A DNA stretch of 64,000 bases from Escallonia rubra. Lineage: Eukaryota > Streptophyta > Magnoliopsida > Escalloniales > Escalloniaceae. Shown one piece after another: positions 10,268 to 21,328 of the stretch (position 1 is its first letter; the number at the start of each line of letters is the position of its first letter). Both the position numbers and the translations under genes were made by a program. The stretch is taken from assembly GCA_033065855.1 (NCBI GenBank), contig JAVXUO010001037.1:310001-374000 (forward strand), written 5' to 3'. The notes beneath the pieces were generated by a model that saw only the letters and a program-made list of their open reading frames with translations, made no database searches and was not told where the DNA came from.

Positions 10268-11545
10268 TGTAGACAGCCCATTTTTCTAGTCATTATAGTT
10301 AAATAATTATTGGGCTTTGTTATTAATTCAAGTTTATTATTGTGGGTGTAGACCTAATAATATAGTAAAATTGATTAATTAATCTAGTCCAGTAACCAGT
10401 CCAGCCCAGTTCAATAGCCAGTCCAGTCCGGTTGCCCAACCTAGTCATTAATTAGGCTCAATCAAGTCCATTTAGGTGAGTCTAGTCCATCTGTCAAGAG
10501 AGTGATTTACTTAGAAGATTTTACAATTGTTCGTGATTTTTCCTTAATGCAAATGATAAACCCTTGATTTATATGGAATATAAAGATAATTTCCAAATGT
10601 GGTACATCCCCTCTGATTAAATCGGATATAATTATTGAATTGAGGGCAAATAATGTCTTGAAATTTGAAAAAAAAATTATTTAAGTAATGGCTTGACCAG
10701 CCGGTTTGTTGACTTTTCTTAATTTGTGATTTTTATCAAATATTTTGTTTTATCTCTAAATCACAGATTGAGATGGTCATCAATATCATTTCTGGCACCC
10801 CAGACCTCTATAAATAGGATCTTTCGGCTACATTTTCAAAAGACAAGTTTTTTTTCTCCCTAGAGATTTTATACCATTTCTCTTAGAAGTGGTAGATTAT
10901 CTCTTAAGAGATATTAGTACTTCAGATTTATTTTTATGTCTCTCAAGTCACTTGCATCATGGATCCTTCACAAAGTGCTATGAGTCTTCTAGGCAAGCGT
11001 ACTCGCGAGGTATATTTACTGCTTTCTAGGCTAATTTAATGAAATAGTCTAGAATAATTCTCTTCCCCACGATCACATTTCTATTACACAAAAAATACAT
11101 AAAAGAATATTTACATTATATTTCATGGTTCGAGTCTAAGACCAAAGTGTGAGTCGCCTTCCACAAGGTCCGAGTCAAACTACGACGATTATGATTCCGA
11201 TTTATCTGACCAGATAAGTAGGATATTCGACCCCTGTTATTGTATTCAACCCAAAGTTATGAATTAGATTAGGTTTGTTTTATTGCATGTTTATATCTTA
11301 AAAGGCCAAAAATCAAGAGAATTGAAGTTGAGATCGAATGGCATCGCGGGTGCCTAACACCTGCTCGTTTTATAACTTAGTCCCCGAACCCAGTTCATTG
11401 TTTTCAATAGATTAGTAATCCTTTGGACATTTTAGAGTCATTTTTCAGGTTTTTCTTATTTTCCTTTGTTTAATAAAATAAGATGGCGACTTCTAAAATC
11501 TTCATACCCATTTTCCGGGGTTCAGAAATTTTTCCGAGGCAGTTT
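10268..11545 (+). mobile_element. Probable 5' LTR of a Tat/Ogre-type gypsy element
   Basis: It begins TGTAGACAGCCC at 10268, has a TATA-like CTATAAATAGGATC near 10806, and is followed by AAGTGGCAACTTTGTTGGGG near 11550. That text resembles the leader just downstream of the LTR in plant Ogre-like elements. The right boundary is uncertain by about 50 bases and no TSD is identified. If correct, the body of the element may be the gag at 30.5 kb and protease/RT at 42.4-44.3 kb, separated by later insertions. The short frame 11466-11702 crosses the LTR/leader boundary and is not a gene. Confidence 0.5.
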
Positions 11546-11950
11546 GCTAAGTGGCAACTTTGTTGGGGACATTAAAGAACTAAGAGGACTAGACTTGAAC
11601 AAATTTTTATTGCTTTTTTGCCTTTTGTATTTTATTTGTGCTATAACAGTGGTAATTGTGCTCTTATTTTTGTGTCGCACACACGTGCACGTTTGTTCTT
11701 AACCCACCCACTCGAGGGTAATGATTGAAACACATGGGCTTCATGTTTATCGGCACAAATTTGGCTGTACTCTCACCTCTAAGGCCTAGTACTAAAGTGA
11801 CCTCCTGGTTTCTTGGTATATTATATGACTTGTGTACACATTCTGGTGATTACCCATTAAATCACCAGAGGCTGCTATAGTAGAAGTCTAGCCAACTAAG
11901 TGACCTTACACCAGTGTTGAGAGAGAAACCACACACACACACACACCCAC

Positions 11951-11995
<45 letters not shown>

Positions 11996-12164
11996 CACAC
12001 GCATTCTGGTGGTTACCCATTAAATCACCAGAGGCTGCTGTAGTAGAAGTCTAGCCAACGGAGTGACCTTACACCGGCGTTGAGAGAGAAAGCACACCCT
12101 ACACTACACACACACACTACACTACATTACACACACACACACAGAGAAAGATATATATATAATC
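11546..12164 (+). repeat. Leader region with a ~155-base tandem duplication and microsatellites
   Basis: The segment CATTCTGGTGATTACCCATT through GTGTTGAGAGAGAAA occurs twice (about 11845-11925 and 12003-12090). Between the copies lie (CA)n and a (TA)n run at 11957-11990, and more (CA)n follows. This fits a duplicated piece of the Ogre-like leader. The Mutator-like TIR starts at the right edge. Confidence 0.65.
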
Positions 12165-12400
12165 CAATCCGCATCTACCGGTGAAGAACTAAGGATTTCT
12201 TCACCACCTATCTAGTTGTCCACGTGTAGTCATAGACGGCTCATATTTTAGGTTTTTACTAGAACCCGTCTAACTACCACTCTTCGTAGCGGTTGCATTT
12301 TGGCCCAAAATGCCCCTTGCGCCCCCCAATGCCGTTCAAAAATCCATGATCGCACCCTAACCCCTACACTTAGTAGTGGTTAGACGGACAACTGCCTTTA
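12165..12400 (+). repeat. Left terminal inverted repeat of the MULE
   Basis: Its sequence, including GGATTTCTTCACCACCTA, GTCCACGTGTAGTC and CCCGTCTAACTACCACTC, matches the reverse complement of the right end. A (CT)n run at about 12401-12428 follows on the inner side, and an (AG)n run sits at the corresponding place on the right (26693-26715). Confidence 0.85.
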
Positions 12401-12434
<34 letters not shown>

Positions 12435-12819
12435 ATCTCTCTCTCTAACCCTTTCTTCATTATCTATAAACCCTAAGCTCGCAATTGAAATCTTCCACCA
12501 CTACAATCCTCCATCAACCCTAAGCAAAAGCTCAATTGAATTCTTCCATCATCACAAACTTTAAATCTCTAGCTAGAATCCAAGTTCAATAGACTTACTA
12601 AGTTTTTACATGCATTATCTTGAAGCTAGTTCATCCAAAGTTGGAACAATTATCTTGAAGCCAAAGTTGGAGCAATTATCTTGAAGGAGAGAATTGAAAG
12701 CAACAACACCACATAGTATTCCTTTTCAATTCATTTCAATTCACCATATTATTTGTAGGTTCATTTTATGATGTGTTGAGATTTATAAAAATTATTCACT
12801 GTAGATTTCAACATAAAGC
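12401..12819 (+). other. Transposase upstream region
   Basis: It holds the (CT)n microsatellite and an A/T-rich tract up to the first recognisable FAR1 codons at 12820. The frame 12376-12564 translates the microsatellite and is not a gene. A promoter and a 5' UTR intron are plausible, since a TTTGTAG acceptor-like site lies near 12755, but this is unproven. Confidence 0.4.
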
Positions 12820-14493
12820 ATGGATGCAATTGGAGGAAATAATTTTACTGAAGATTCCGATCCAGCTTACAAAGGTCAAAATTTTCAAACATTGGATGAA
12901 GTTGAAGCATCCTATAGAGCATATTCGAAAAAGCTTGGTTTCGGTGTTAGAATTAAGATGACTAGAAAACGCTTAAAAATGGACCAAATTTGTTCTCGAT
13001 TATTTGAGTGTCATAGAGGAGCACCACATGTGCCTCCGGTGGTTCGGATCAGTGATAAATGGCCAAAGAGACAAAAAAGGGGACACATTTTTAGGTACTA
13101 GGTGTAAGGCCCATGTGTATGTAGTACACCGAAAAAACGAAAACCATTGGATTGTGACGGGAGTCGAGTTGAGCCATATCATCAATTGATGACCCCTGGC
13201 AAGGTCGGTCAAATTCATTCGCATCGACAAATAAGCTCGGCACACAGACAATAGATATTTACAATGGATAAGGCTTAGATACCACCTTCTTGAATGATGG
13301 GGTTTTCTTCAAGTCAGGCCGGGGTAGTTAACAAATTGAGTTTGAACGAGATAGACCTTTGAAATAAACTTTGTGCTCAAATAAGATAGGCTTTCAATAA
13401 GAGTGATTCTCAAGCTACGCTTGATTTCTTCAAGCGCCTTCAAAGCGAGAATTCTGGGTTTTTCTATAGTATCCAACTAAATGATGAGAACCGCATTAGT
13501 ACAATATTTTGGGTGGATGCTCGTTCTAGGGTTGCTTACCAAAACTTTGGGATGTTGTTACGTTAGACACCACATACCGCACAAATAAGTACTATGTACC
13601 ATTTGCTCCATTTACCGGAGTGAACCACCACTACTAATCAATCTTATTTGGCTTTGCCCTGCTTAGGGATGAGATGGATGAGTCATTTACGTGGTTATTT
13701 AAAAGGTGGCTTGAAACAATGTACCATACTCCCCCAAAAACCATCACCACTGACTAAGATTTGGCAATGAAAAACGCAATCGCTAAGGTCTTGCAAGATA
13801 CTCACCATGGCTTGTGGACATGGCACATAAATAACAAATATCCCGAGCAGTATACAATGTGTATGCAAACCATCTGACGTTCAAGACTAATTTCAATATC
13901 TGGGTTAAGAAATCGTTGACGGTCGACGTGTTTAAGGAGAGGTGGGCCAAGTTGATGGCTGACTACTTTTTGCACAATCATGAATGGTTAAAAGGATTGT
14001 ATGAGATCAAGACACAATGGGTTGGGGCTTACACCAAAAAGTGTTTTGATGTTGGAATGACTACAACCTCGAGAAGCGAAGGTATGAATGCCTTCTTTGA
14101 TGGGTACGTATGTAATTCCTCAAGTATAAAGGAGTTTATAGTTGAGATGCAGAAAGTCCTTGACAAGCAATTTTTCTAGAAAGAGAAGTCGACGCTGCTA
14201 CTGTTTATAGAGAAAGATCCATAGTAGTTTTTCACCTTTGGATGCTCATGCGACTCAAGTCTATACCAAGGAAATATTTAGATTGTTTCAAGAGGAACTT
14301 CAAAATTCGAATCGATATAGTAGGACGAATTTGCACGAGTATTGTACCAAAGATCTCAAAGTTTATGCTTTGACAAATGTGACAAATTTTGTCAATTCGT
14401 GCTCTTCTTCGGTTCCGAAGAACTAAAGACATTTCACCGTATCGCATTGTCTGGATACCCAATTTGTTAATTGCAACTATCAAATCTTTGAGC
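12820..14493 (+). pseudogene. FAR1/FHY3-like MULE transposase, N-terminal and catalytic part (broken)
   Basis: The first frame (12820-13101) has the FAR1 DNA-binding fold pattern, with 'FQTLDEVEASYRAYSKKLGF' matching the family's N-terminal motif. It shifts frame near 13100 and continues with 'CKAHVYVVHRKNENHWIV'. The MULE catalytic domain follows at about 13400-14180: '[10 protein letters not shown]', then '[19 protein letters not shown]' with the first catalytic Asp, then 'TITTD' with the second, interrupted by a stop. The frame 13859-14179 carries the C-terminal part of this domain. In FAR1-type MULEs this protein cuts and joins element ends. Stops and frameshifts show it is dead. The gene resumes after insertion C at 19768. 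Confidence 0.85.
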
Positions 14494-15879
14494 ATAAATG
14501 TAACATCCCGTAATTTTCCGTAACGACAATCGATCGATCAATCACTTAACCGTTTGGTTACCTAAATTTGATAAGAAAGCCCCGATGTGTATCAGAGCTT
14601 CTACAATAATTCAAACTCCCAATTACATTGTTCTTAAGTAAAACACTAAAATACTCGGAAAACTAGTTAAACATTACTTCCCTCGAAGGGGCTTAACCTA
14701 AAAGAAATAATAAAATTTCCAGTCGAATTCTTTTTCAGGCTCTAATCACTCCAAATATCCTATTGTTGGTTATCACCTGTGGAAAGTAAGTCAAAGGAGA
14801 GGAGCTTTTGAGAGCCCGGTAAGGTCGATCAGAGATTAAAAACAAAAAAAATGATTCGGACGATCATTACATTTACAATTAAATGAAAATTTTTAAAATA
14901 GTTTTTAAAATAAAACCAATGCATTTCGATATAAGCATAGGGACGAGTATCAACTCAATCCCTTAAATCAATAATCATTAATTTCAAAACACTTCAGGTG
15001 CAATAAAACAGAAACAGGAAACATTAAACATTAAACATGAGCAGTACACTATAGCAAAACCACCCCGGCAGTGCTCGATACACTTTACATATGCATATGT
15101 ACACTGACTAATCCATTTAGGTACTAGTTTAACCCAACTAACAGACCATCCTTATAACGCCAAAAATATGCACCATCCTTATAACTCCCATAATACTAAC
15201 TCATGTCAACATTTAGAAGGAGTAAATAAAATTGAAATTTTTTTACGATGAGCGAATCATTAAAACAGATGAAATGAACAATGAATTCCAAACAATTGCT
15301 TTAAGGCTCAATTTAGGGTTCCACGGACAATTGAAAACATTTTTATATCAATCATAAAGATCAAAATTCAATGTAGTTTATAAAACTGTTATTAATTAAA
15401 GCATTTGAAATCCAAGCATTTGAAATCAAAGTAATGAAAGAGGGTTCGAAGATAAAATCCTTACATCGATCCAAGCTAAGCAATGCTACCAAACATCAAT
15501 CAATAATTTCTGAATAAACCTAAATTGACAATCCATTTGTTAGAACACAATCTATGCTACAATACTATAAACCTAATATCAACTACCCATCACATGCTCA
15601 CTTCTAACTCCGAAATCGCGCAACTTAAAGCGGTCCCGCTCAACGGCTAATCTAACCGAAATTCTATGCACTCTTTAATGCGTAACGATATTCCAAACAC
15701 ATATTAAATTATAATAACATACTTTTACAGCTTAAAACATTATAAAAAGTAAAAATATGATTTTTTTTGAAATTTTGAATATTTTTTAATTAAAATAACT
15801 TCTTAAAATACACTAAAAACCCATAAATTTCCATAATTGCTTCTAGCTGGAAAGAAAGACTCATGATTTTTGTAAAAAC

Positions 15880-15884
<5 letters not shown>

Positions 15885-15927
<43 letters not shown>
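15885..15927. repeat. (TA)n microsatellite
   Basis: An uninterrupted TA run of about 20 units lies inside insertion C. Confidence 0.9.
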
Positions 15928-15932
<5 letters not shown>

Positions 15933-16259
15933 ATTAAAATTAGAATTTAAAAGGCATTAAAACTATTTTTAAATTATTCATTTTGCTAAAGCCAATGCAA
16001 TACGAAAATTATAGCAAATCAACTCTATAAATAACCAAACTTAATCTGGGACTTTTTTATGCTATAAAAAAATTACTCTAATTTTTCCAAAACATTTTCA
16101 TGAGTTTAAAGGCTCCAAAATAATTTTACAAAATCTAAAATTACAGAAAATGCTAAAAGTTCATACGATCTCAGAAAATTATGAATTTTTGCCAGAAATT
16201 CTAAATTAGTCCAAATTATCATACTTTAAAATTTTACGCGTTAACAATCACTATACTCT

Positions 16260-17600
16260 GCCCCATGCATGTATCATACCTAACACTAACCCGATACCCA
16301 CTAACTTCATACCTTAAACCCGCTTCTTCTTCTTCCTTAATCTCTACGCTCACGGACCCAAATCAACACAAGCCTCACTCACACCAACTCGCCAACTTGC
16401 AACTCACTTTTATTTACCAAACACACACATATACACACAATACCCACATACTCTTTTATGCACACATGCACACATCACTCATTCACACACAGAGGCACAA
16501 ACACATAGCAGTCACACACCCACCTTCAACCACAGTACACCCACTCACCTGTGCAAGCACTCACTACACACACGCATATATATACGCACACCACACACAA
16601 ACACAATTTCATCCACTCCCACACCCACACGGCTTGTACACACACACACACGGAGGTTAGATGCACTCGAACACACAGCAGACTCCACACACGCCCACCC
16701 GAGCACAAACTCACACACTCTCAATTGTTGTCTCGGCAGCCTTACCATGCTCACAGTACACTCACACACACGCACACATCACCCACACAAACACACTCTC
16801 ACGCACACAAAAATCACCCACATACATAGACCCATATACACACATATGTTTATAGCTAGGTAAGTTCGCTTCGAAAGTGCTTTTCCTTCTTCTAGTACTT
16901 ACTGACAGACTTTCATTCATTGTTTACTGCTTACTGAGCTTAGCAACAAGTTCCACTTGGATGGCTTTCTTTATTCAAATCTGGTGCTTTCGGGGCGTCA
17001 CCTCTATTTTTTTAAGGCGAGGAGAGAAAGATCAACTATTAGAATGGAACAAAAAGAAAGAAGGGTTGGTTTGGCTGAGATGGAGTGGGAGCAGAATGCT
17101 CCTGTTGAACAAAGAGGTACGAGCTTTGATCTCCCTTCTCATCCTAGAAAGGTAAATCAAAGTGTGCTTGTTCAGCCACAGCCGAAACCCATTTACCAGC
17201 CATTACCTAATCCTTAACCTAGACCATATCACGCCAGTAGCTTCTTCTTTGTCGGGTACACACACGCACAAACACTTCACACACACTCTGCACATAACCA
17301 CTCATGCAAACACACACGGATTCATTAAACAAGCGCCACACACCCACTCTCACAGCTGACGGCAGCCACTGAAACACATATCACATACATGCACAGACCC
17401 CTACCCCCCCCCCCCCCCCTCAATACACCTCACACACTTGTGCACCACACTACAGTCACAACACAGTTATCTCACCTACACACGCACGCCTGCAATACCC
17501 ACACACGACTGCTTTTAGCCGTACACAGGCTTTCACAATCGCACCGCCAAACGGCTGCTACACCCACATTCTACACTCACTTTCAGTCTCGTACCCAAAA
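16260..17600. repeat. CA/CACACA-rich low-complexity block with poly-C
   Basis: The plus strand is dominated by ACACAC, CACTCA and CCCACA words, with a run of about 17 C at 17404. It corresponds to the TG-rich middles of elements A and B seen on the other strand. A less simple segment (16860-17220) has no recognised product; its frame 16957-17217 is probably chance. Confidence 0.7.
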
Positions 17601-17682
17601 AAATACCTTTTTCGTGAATTGATCGAAGGAAAAAGCGTAGAACCTTATCGGAATTTTGCACCTTCGATCATCGGAACTCTAG

Positions 17683-19220
17683 TAGGGGTGAACAGCGAAC
17701 CGATAAAACCGATCCGAACCATTGAAACCGATGAAACCGGACCGATCGAATCCGAACCGTTGATAAGCTTGAACAGTTTGGTCTGAGATTTTCAAACCGA
17801 GGCCGGTTCGGTTCGGTTCACGGTTCGGGATTTTCAAACCGGCTATGAACCCAACCGAACCGATGACTATATAACCATTAAAAAAATAATATACCTTACC
17901 ATGGTTAACTAACTAACCAGGGTAAATTTAATATGTTTGCCCTAAATAAAACCCTTATCTTCAATTCTTCATTTGCCGTAACTCTTCTTCTGCTCTTCTT
18001 CTTCTTCAGAGCACACCCACAGAGAAAATCAAACACACCCACATATAATACAAATCGACCATGAAGGAAGGATTTCAGCTTTATTCGAGCATCATTGATG
18101 AATGATCTGGTGCGCAATTTTATAGTTCCAGCTTGCAAGATCCAAGTTCGTCGACCACTGCCGCGATACGTGAAGATCGGGTCTGTTGACTGGGAAGAGC
18201 CGAAGAAGAAGAGAGCAGGCAGCAGTGCAGTGGACAGCAGTGGTGAAGCCGGCAGCAGTGGCAAGATCCAAGTTCGTAGACCACTGCCGCGATACGTGAA
18301 GATCGGGTCTGTTGACTGGGAAGTGCCAAAGAAGAAGAGAGCAGGTAGCAGTGCAGTGGACAGCAGTGGTGAAGCCGGCAGCAGTGCAGTGGACAGCAGT
18401 GGTGAAGCCGGCAGCAGTGGTAAGACAGCTCACGAGTTTGTTGGGTTTTCACTTTTCATTGTTCGGTTCACTTTTCATTGTATTTCCCCCCAGGCAGCAG
18501 TGCAGTGGACATCAGCAGTGGTGAAGCCGGCAGCAGTGGCAACTGGCAAGACAGCTCACGAGTTTGTTAGGTTTTCACTTTTCATTGTTCGGTTCACTTT
18601 TCATTGTTCTTCCCCCCATTAGAGGTACCCAGTTTCATAATTAACCTCCAATTTCAGTTTCCAGTTTTTCCAATCTTACATGTTGAATCAATTGTTCTTA
18701 ACTTCATCCTATACATGTGAAGATGTTGGTGTTTGTTGGGTTTTCACTTTTCATTGTTCTTGATATATGGATTATAGTAAAACTTCATCATGTACATGTG
18801 AAGTTTTCACACTGCACTAAGCCAATAATGCACTTACCTTGCATGAAGCCAAATTTGAGAGTACACCTTCAGTGCAATAGCATGTTGATGTTCTTTACAT
18901 GAATGCAGTGATGCACTACTATATTATTAATGGTTCTGTAATGTAACTTTGTAGGACTTTTACAGTTGGTGACTAATTTAAGCTTTTCAATTTGTCATGT
19001 AATGCAATTATGATGTATTTTTTTGTTATTGGACTATTGTTTTTTCTTGAAACAGAATAATATTTGAACTACGCTAAAACCGATCCGAACCGTTTAATTT
19101 GAACCGAGTGAACCGTTCAAACCGAGGTGTCTCGGTTTGGTTTGGTTTGAGAATTTGTAAACCGAAGTCCATTGGTTCGGTTTGCGGCTTGACCCCCAAA
19201 CCGAACCGTGCTCACCCCTA
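17683..19220. mobile_element. Non-autonomous hAT-type transposon nested in C
   Basis: It begins TAGGGGTGAACAG and ends CTCACCCCTA, a short terminal inverted repeat. It is flanked by a perfect 8-bp duplication AACTCTAG (17675-17682 and 19221-19228), the length made by hAT transposases. Both subterminal regions are full of ACCGAACC/GGTTCGGTT words, a common feature of hAT ends where transposase binds. There is no transposase domain. At 1,538 bp it is larger than a typical MITE. Confidence 0.9.
18095..18622 (+). CDS. Repeat-containing open frame inside the hAT element
   Basis: An open frame of 175 codons contains a module of about 40 residues twice: 'RRPLPRYVKIGSVDWE' followed by 'PKKKRAGSSAVDSSGEAGSS'. 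The last part is repeated again as 'SAVDSSGEAGSS', and a second repeated block contains 'HEFV(G/R)FSLFIVRFTFHC'. PKKKR is nuclear-localisation-like. I do not recognise a family. It could be a captured host exon duplicated inside the transposon, or a chance frame across direct DNA repeats; the repeated GCAGCAGTG words favour the latter. Low confidence that it is translated. Confidence 0.3.
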   Translation: MMNDLVRNFIVPACKIQVRRPLPRYVKIGSVDWEEPKKKRAGSSAVDSSGEAGSSGKIQVRRPLPRYVKIGSVDWEVPKKKRAGSSAVDSSGEAGSSAVDSSGEAGSSGKTAHEFVGFSLFIVRFTFHCISPQAAVQWTSAVVKPAAVATGKTAHEFVRFSLFIVRFTFHCSSPH

Positions 19221-19246
19221 AACTCTAGCATCGATTTCAGTCTACG

Positions 19247-19251
<5 letters not shown>

Positions 19252-19290
<39 letters not shown>
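19252..19290. repeat. (CT)n microsatellite
   Basis: A near-perfect CT run lies just right of the hAT element in insertion C. On the minus strand it follows the GGCAGCC segment downstream of the TATA region. Confidence 0.85.
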
Positions 19291-19291
<1 letters not shown>

Positions 19292-19767
19292 ATAGATTTA
19301 CCCACAGCCCTCACGGTTTTTCCTCAACAAGGTGCTAGGACGGCTGCCTCAACAACGATATATTTATTTATAAAACCCTAGATTAGACATTTACCAAAAA
19401 TCCCATAAACTTCCGTTAGTCGTTTTAAATTTACCCGAAGCTTTTTATTATTACGAAAAGGCCCGAAATAATTATTTATGATAGATTAATGCACTAAAAT
19501 AAAAAAAATTAACGGGTATGACATAATCCCGCTACGCTAGTTGTCACTAAAAGTTACCAGTAGAATTCGGTCACGCTAATCGTCACTAAAGATCTAAATA
19601 AGTATTTCTTATAACTACTATCATTAAATCACAATTGAATTATAGTTTCTAAACATCATTACTAAAGATAACAAAATTTAATGCTCACCAATTCGTCGCT
19701 AAAGATCCAATAAATAATTAGCTAGAATTTTTAGCGTAAAACTAACCTCGGGTTTTGGGGTGTTACA

Positions 19768-20376
19768 ATAAAGGTATACTTTGTCGACACGAGCTAAAAA
19801 TTTTTGGCATAAAGAATGCCCTTTAAATTCCGAAAGAGTACATCTCATATCGGTGGACGAAGGAAGCCAACAGAATACATGATCACATACCTTACATGTT
19901 ACAGTTGACTTCGAGCAGTCTGAGACACTGCAATATAATCACCTTTGTAACATCATGAATGGTCTATCTTTGGACACTTCATCAACAATGGATGGGTACA
20001 AGTATCTAGTTGATGTTGTCATAAGGGAGAAGGTCAATCTGACACAGTTTAAGGTGGCAATACCAGACACTCGAGACACTCCACCCACTCAAATCACTAC
20101 AGCCGCTTGAGTCACTCGAGCTTCGGTCATTGGTTGACAGAGGTAGCCTATAAGGTAACGATGAAGATATTTTGGACCCAATTCTTTCTCAAACAAAATG
20201 GCAAAAGCGAGTTTCACGGATGAAGAATCTGATTCAAGAAGCAACGGGTCAGAAATGACTTTGAAAGTGTGCCTTGTGTGATAAAATGACTGATCATGAC
20301 AAGAGAAAACACTACAAAGTGTTGAGTATCGAACCTGACGGTCTACTTGACGAGGATGATGATGAAGAAGAGTGTT
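19768..20376 (+). pseudogene. FAR1-like MULE transposase, SWIM zinc finger and C-terminal part
   Basis: This continues the gene cut by insertion C. The SWIM-type zinc finger of FAR1 proteins has its first half just before the insertion and its second, Cys/His-containing half ('CRHELKIFGIKNA') just after it. Next come 'IPKEYISYRWTKEANRIHDH', typical of the region after SWIM in FAR1 proteins, and several frameshifts. An acidic end, 'DGLLDEDDDEEEC', stops at about 20376. A Cys/His cluster (CALCDKMTDHDKRKHY) lies just before it. This was the C-terminal part of the transposase and is now non-functional. Confidence 0.75.
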
Positions 20377-20524
20377 AGGGTTAATGTGTAATTTGAACTT
20401 GTATCCAAAATCTTGTAATGTTCAATTTGAACTTTAATTATTAAGCTTTATTGTGTAATTTGAGCTTTGGCCAATTGTAATTTGTAGTTTGAATAACCTT
20501 TGTAATCTGTAATGTTTAGCAGAA
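20377..20524 (+). other. Transposase 3' flank
   Basis: AT-rich sequence with several TTGTAAT/TGTAATTTG words directly after the transposase stop, consistent with a plant 3' UTR and poly(A) signal region. No coding signal. Confidence 0.35.
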
Positions 20525-20860
20525 ACAGTATTTTTCACTCAAAGCTACAAAAAGGGGCCAATAAGTGTGCCCAAAGAAGGGAGACTCATAAAAAACCAAA
20601 AACAAAAATTTCAATTTTCACTCGAATATACAACAACAAAAAAAAGGCCAGTTAGTGAGTCTAAAGAAGGAAGACTCTGAAAAAACAAAAAAAAATCAAT
20701 TTTCACTCAAAGCTACAAAAAGGGGGCAATAAGTGGGCCCAAAGAGGGGAGACTTTGAAAAAATAAAAATAAAAAGTAATTTTCAATTTCCACTCAAAGA
20801 TATAATAAGGGGCCAATAAGTGTGCAAGAAGTGGGGAGACTCTAAAAAAAATTGGATCTT
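20525..20860. repeat. Four imperfect ~85-base repeats between the two MULE genes
   Basis: The block CACTCAAAGCTACAAAAAGG-GCCAATAAGTG-GGGAGACTC occurs four times (near 20536, 20620, 20704 and 20793), each followed by an A-rich tract. It lies in the shared 3' space of the convergent transposase and PMD-Ulp1 genes. Confidence 0.75.
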
Positions 20861-20864
20861 TCTA

Positions 20865-21025
20865 ACTGCTTCTGTTACTAGCGGTTAGTGGGCCAAAATT
20901 GTTGAGAGCATCCCCTGATCTCTAGTAACAAAAGCAGTCATGAGATGCTAAGAGCACTCCCTAACCGCTCCTAAGTGTAGCGGTCAGACCAACTAACCGC
21001 CACAAAGAATAGCGGTCACACTAAG
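20865..21025. repeat. TIR-like palindromic segment in the middle of the MULE
   Basis: It contains CTAACCGCTCCTAAGTGTAG and CTAACCGCCACAAAGAATAGC, like the inner part of the terminal repeats at 12240-12400 and 26745-26913. CTGCTTCTGTTACTAG and CTAGTAACAAAAGCAG form an inverted pair within it. It may be a relic of an internal terminus, meaning that two MULEs joined, or a copy of the end used as a regulatory or insulating segment. Confidence 0.6.
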
Positions 21026-21328
21026 CCCCCCAAAACCTATATCCCTCTATTTTTATGCCTAACCAAACCTGCACATGTTCCATCAAACAATCCTCACAAC
21101 AATTCTCAAAAGAAATCCATTAAAAAATCCTCACAACAATTCTCAAAATCCATGAAACAATCCTCACAACAATATCTTTAACCTGGTCCAATTAAATAAT
21201 TCTCAAAATAATCCAACAAAACCAATAAAACGAAAAACAATAAATGCCAAGATTAATTACTTAAACAATTTTCATATATACAAGTGCTCAAGGAAATGAC
21301 TTTTATGTACAGAAAAACGTCAAGTACA
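21026..21328. other. AT-rich 3' flank of the Ulp1 gene
   Basis: It contains CAATCCTCACAACAATTCTC repeated about three times, and no coding signal. It is the likely 3' UTR of the minus-strand gene that ends at 21329. Confidence 0.4.

Larger units (their letters stand above)
14499..19767 (-). mobile_element. LTR-like insertion 'C' inside the transposase gene
   Basis: It starts TGTAACATCCC and ends GGGGTGTTACA, so its ends are inverted repeats of about 11 bases. It is flanked by a perfect 5-bp duplication ATAAA (14494-14498 and 19768-19772). Read on the minus strand it resembles element B: TTTAGCGAC motifs near the start, a TATA region followed by GGCAGCC, then a (TG)n-rich middle. I see no gag or pol and no internal direct repeats. 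It is therefore probably a solo LTR or a large non-autonomous LTR element, enlarged by a nested hAT-type element. ACAC-rich frames at 16265-17622 are not genes. Confidence 0.8.

Noticed and set aside
16265-17622. Long His/Thr/Pro-rich open frames
   Set aside because: They translate CA-rich low-complexity DNA of insertion C; both strands and several frames are open for the same reason.
18092-18452. Cys/His-rich antisense frames (HHCCPLHCC repeats) looking like a metal-binding protein
   Set aside because: They are the antisense of GCAGCAGTG direct repeats within the hAT element.
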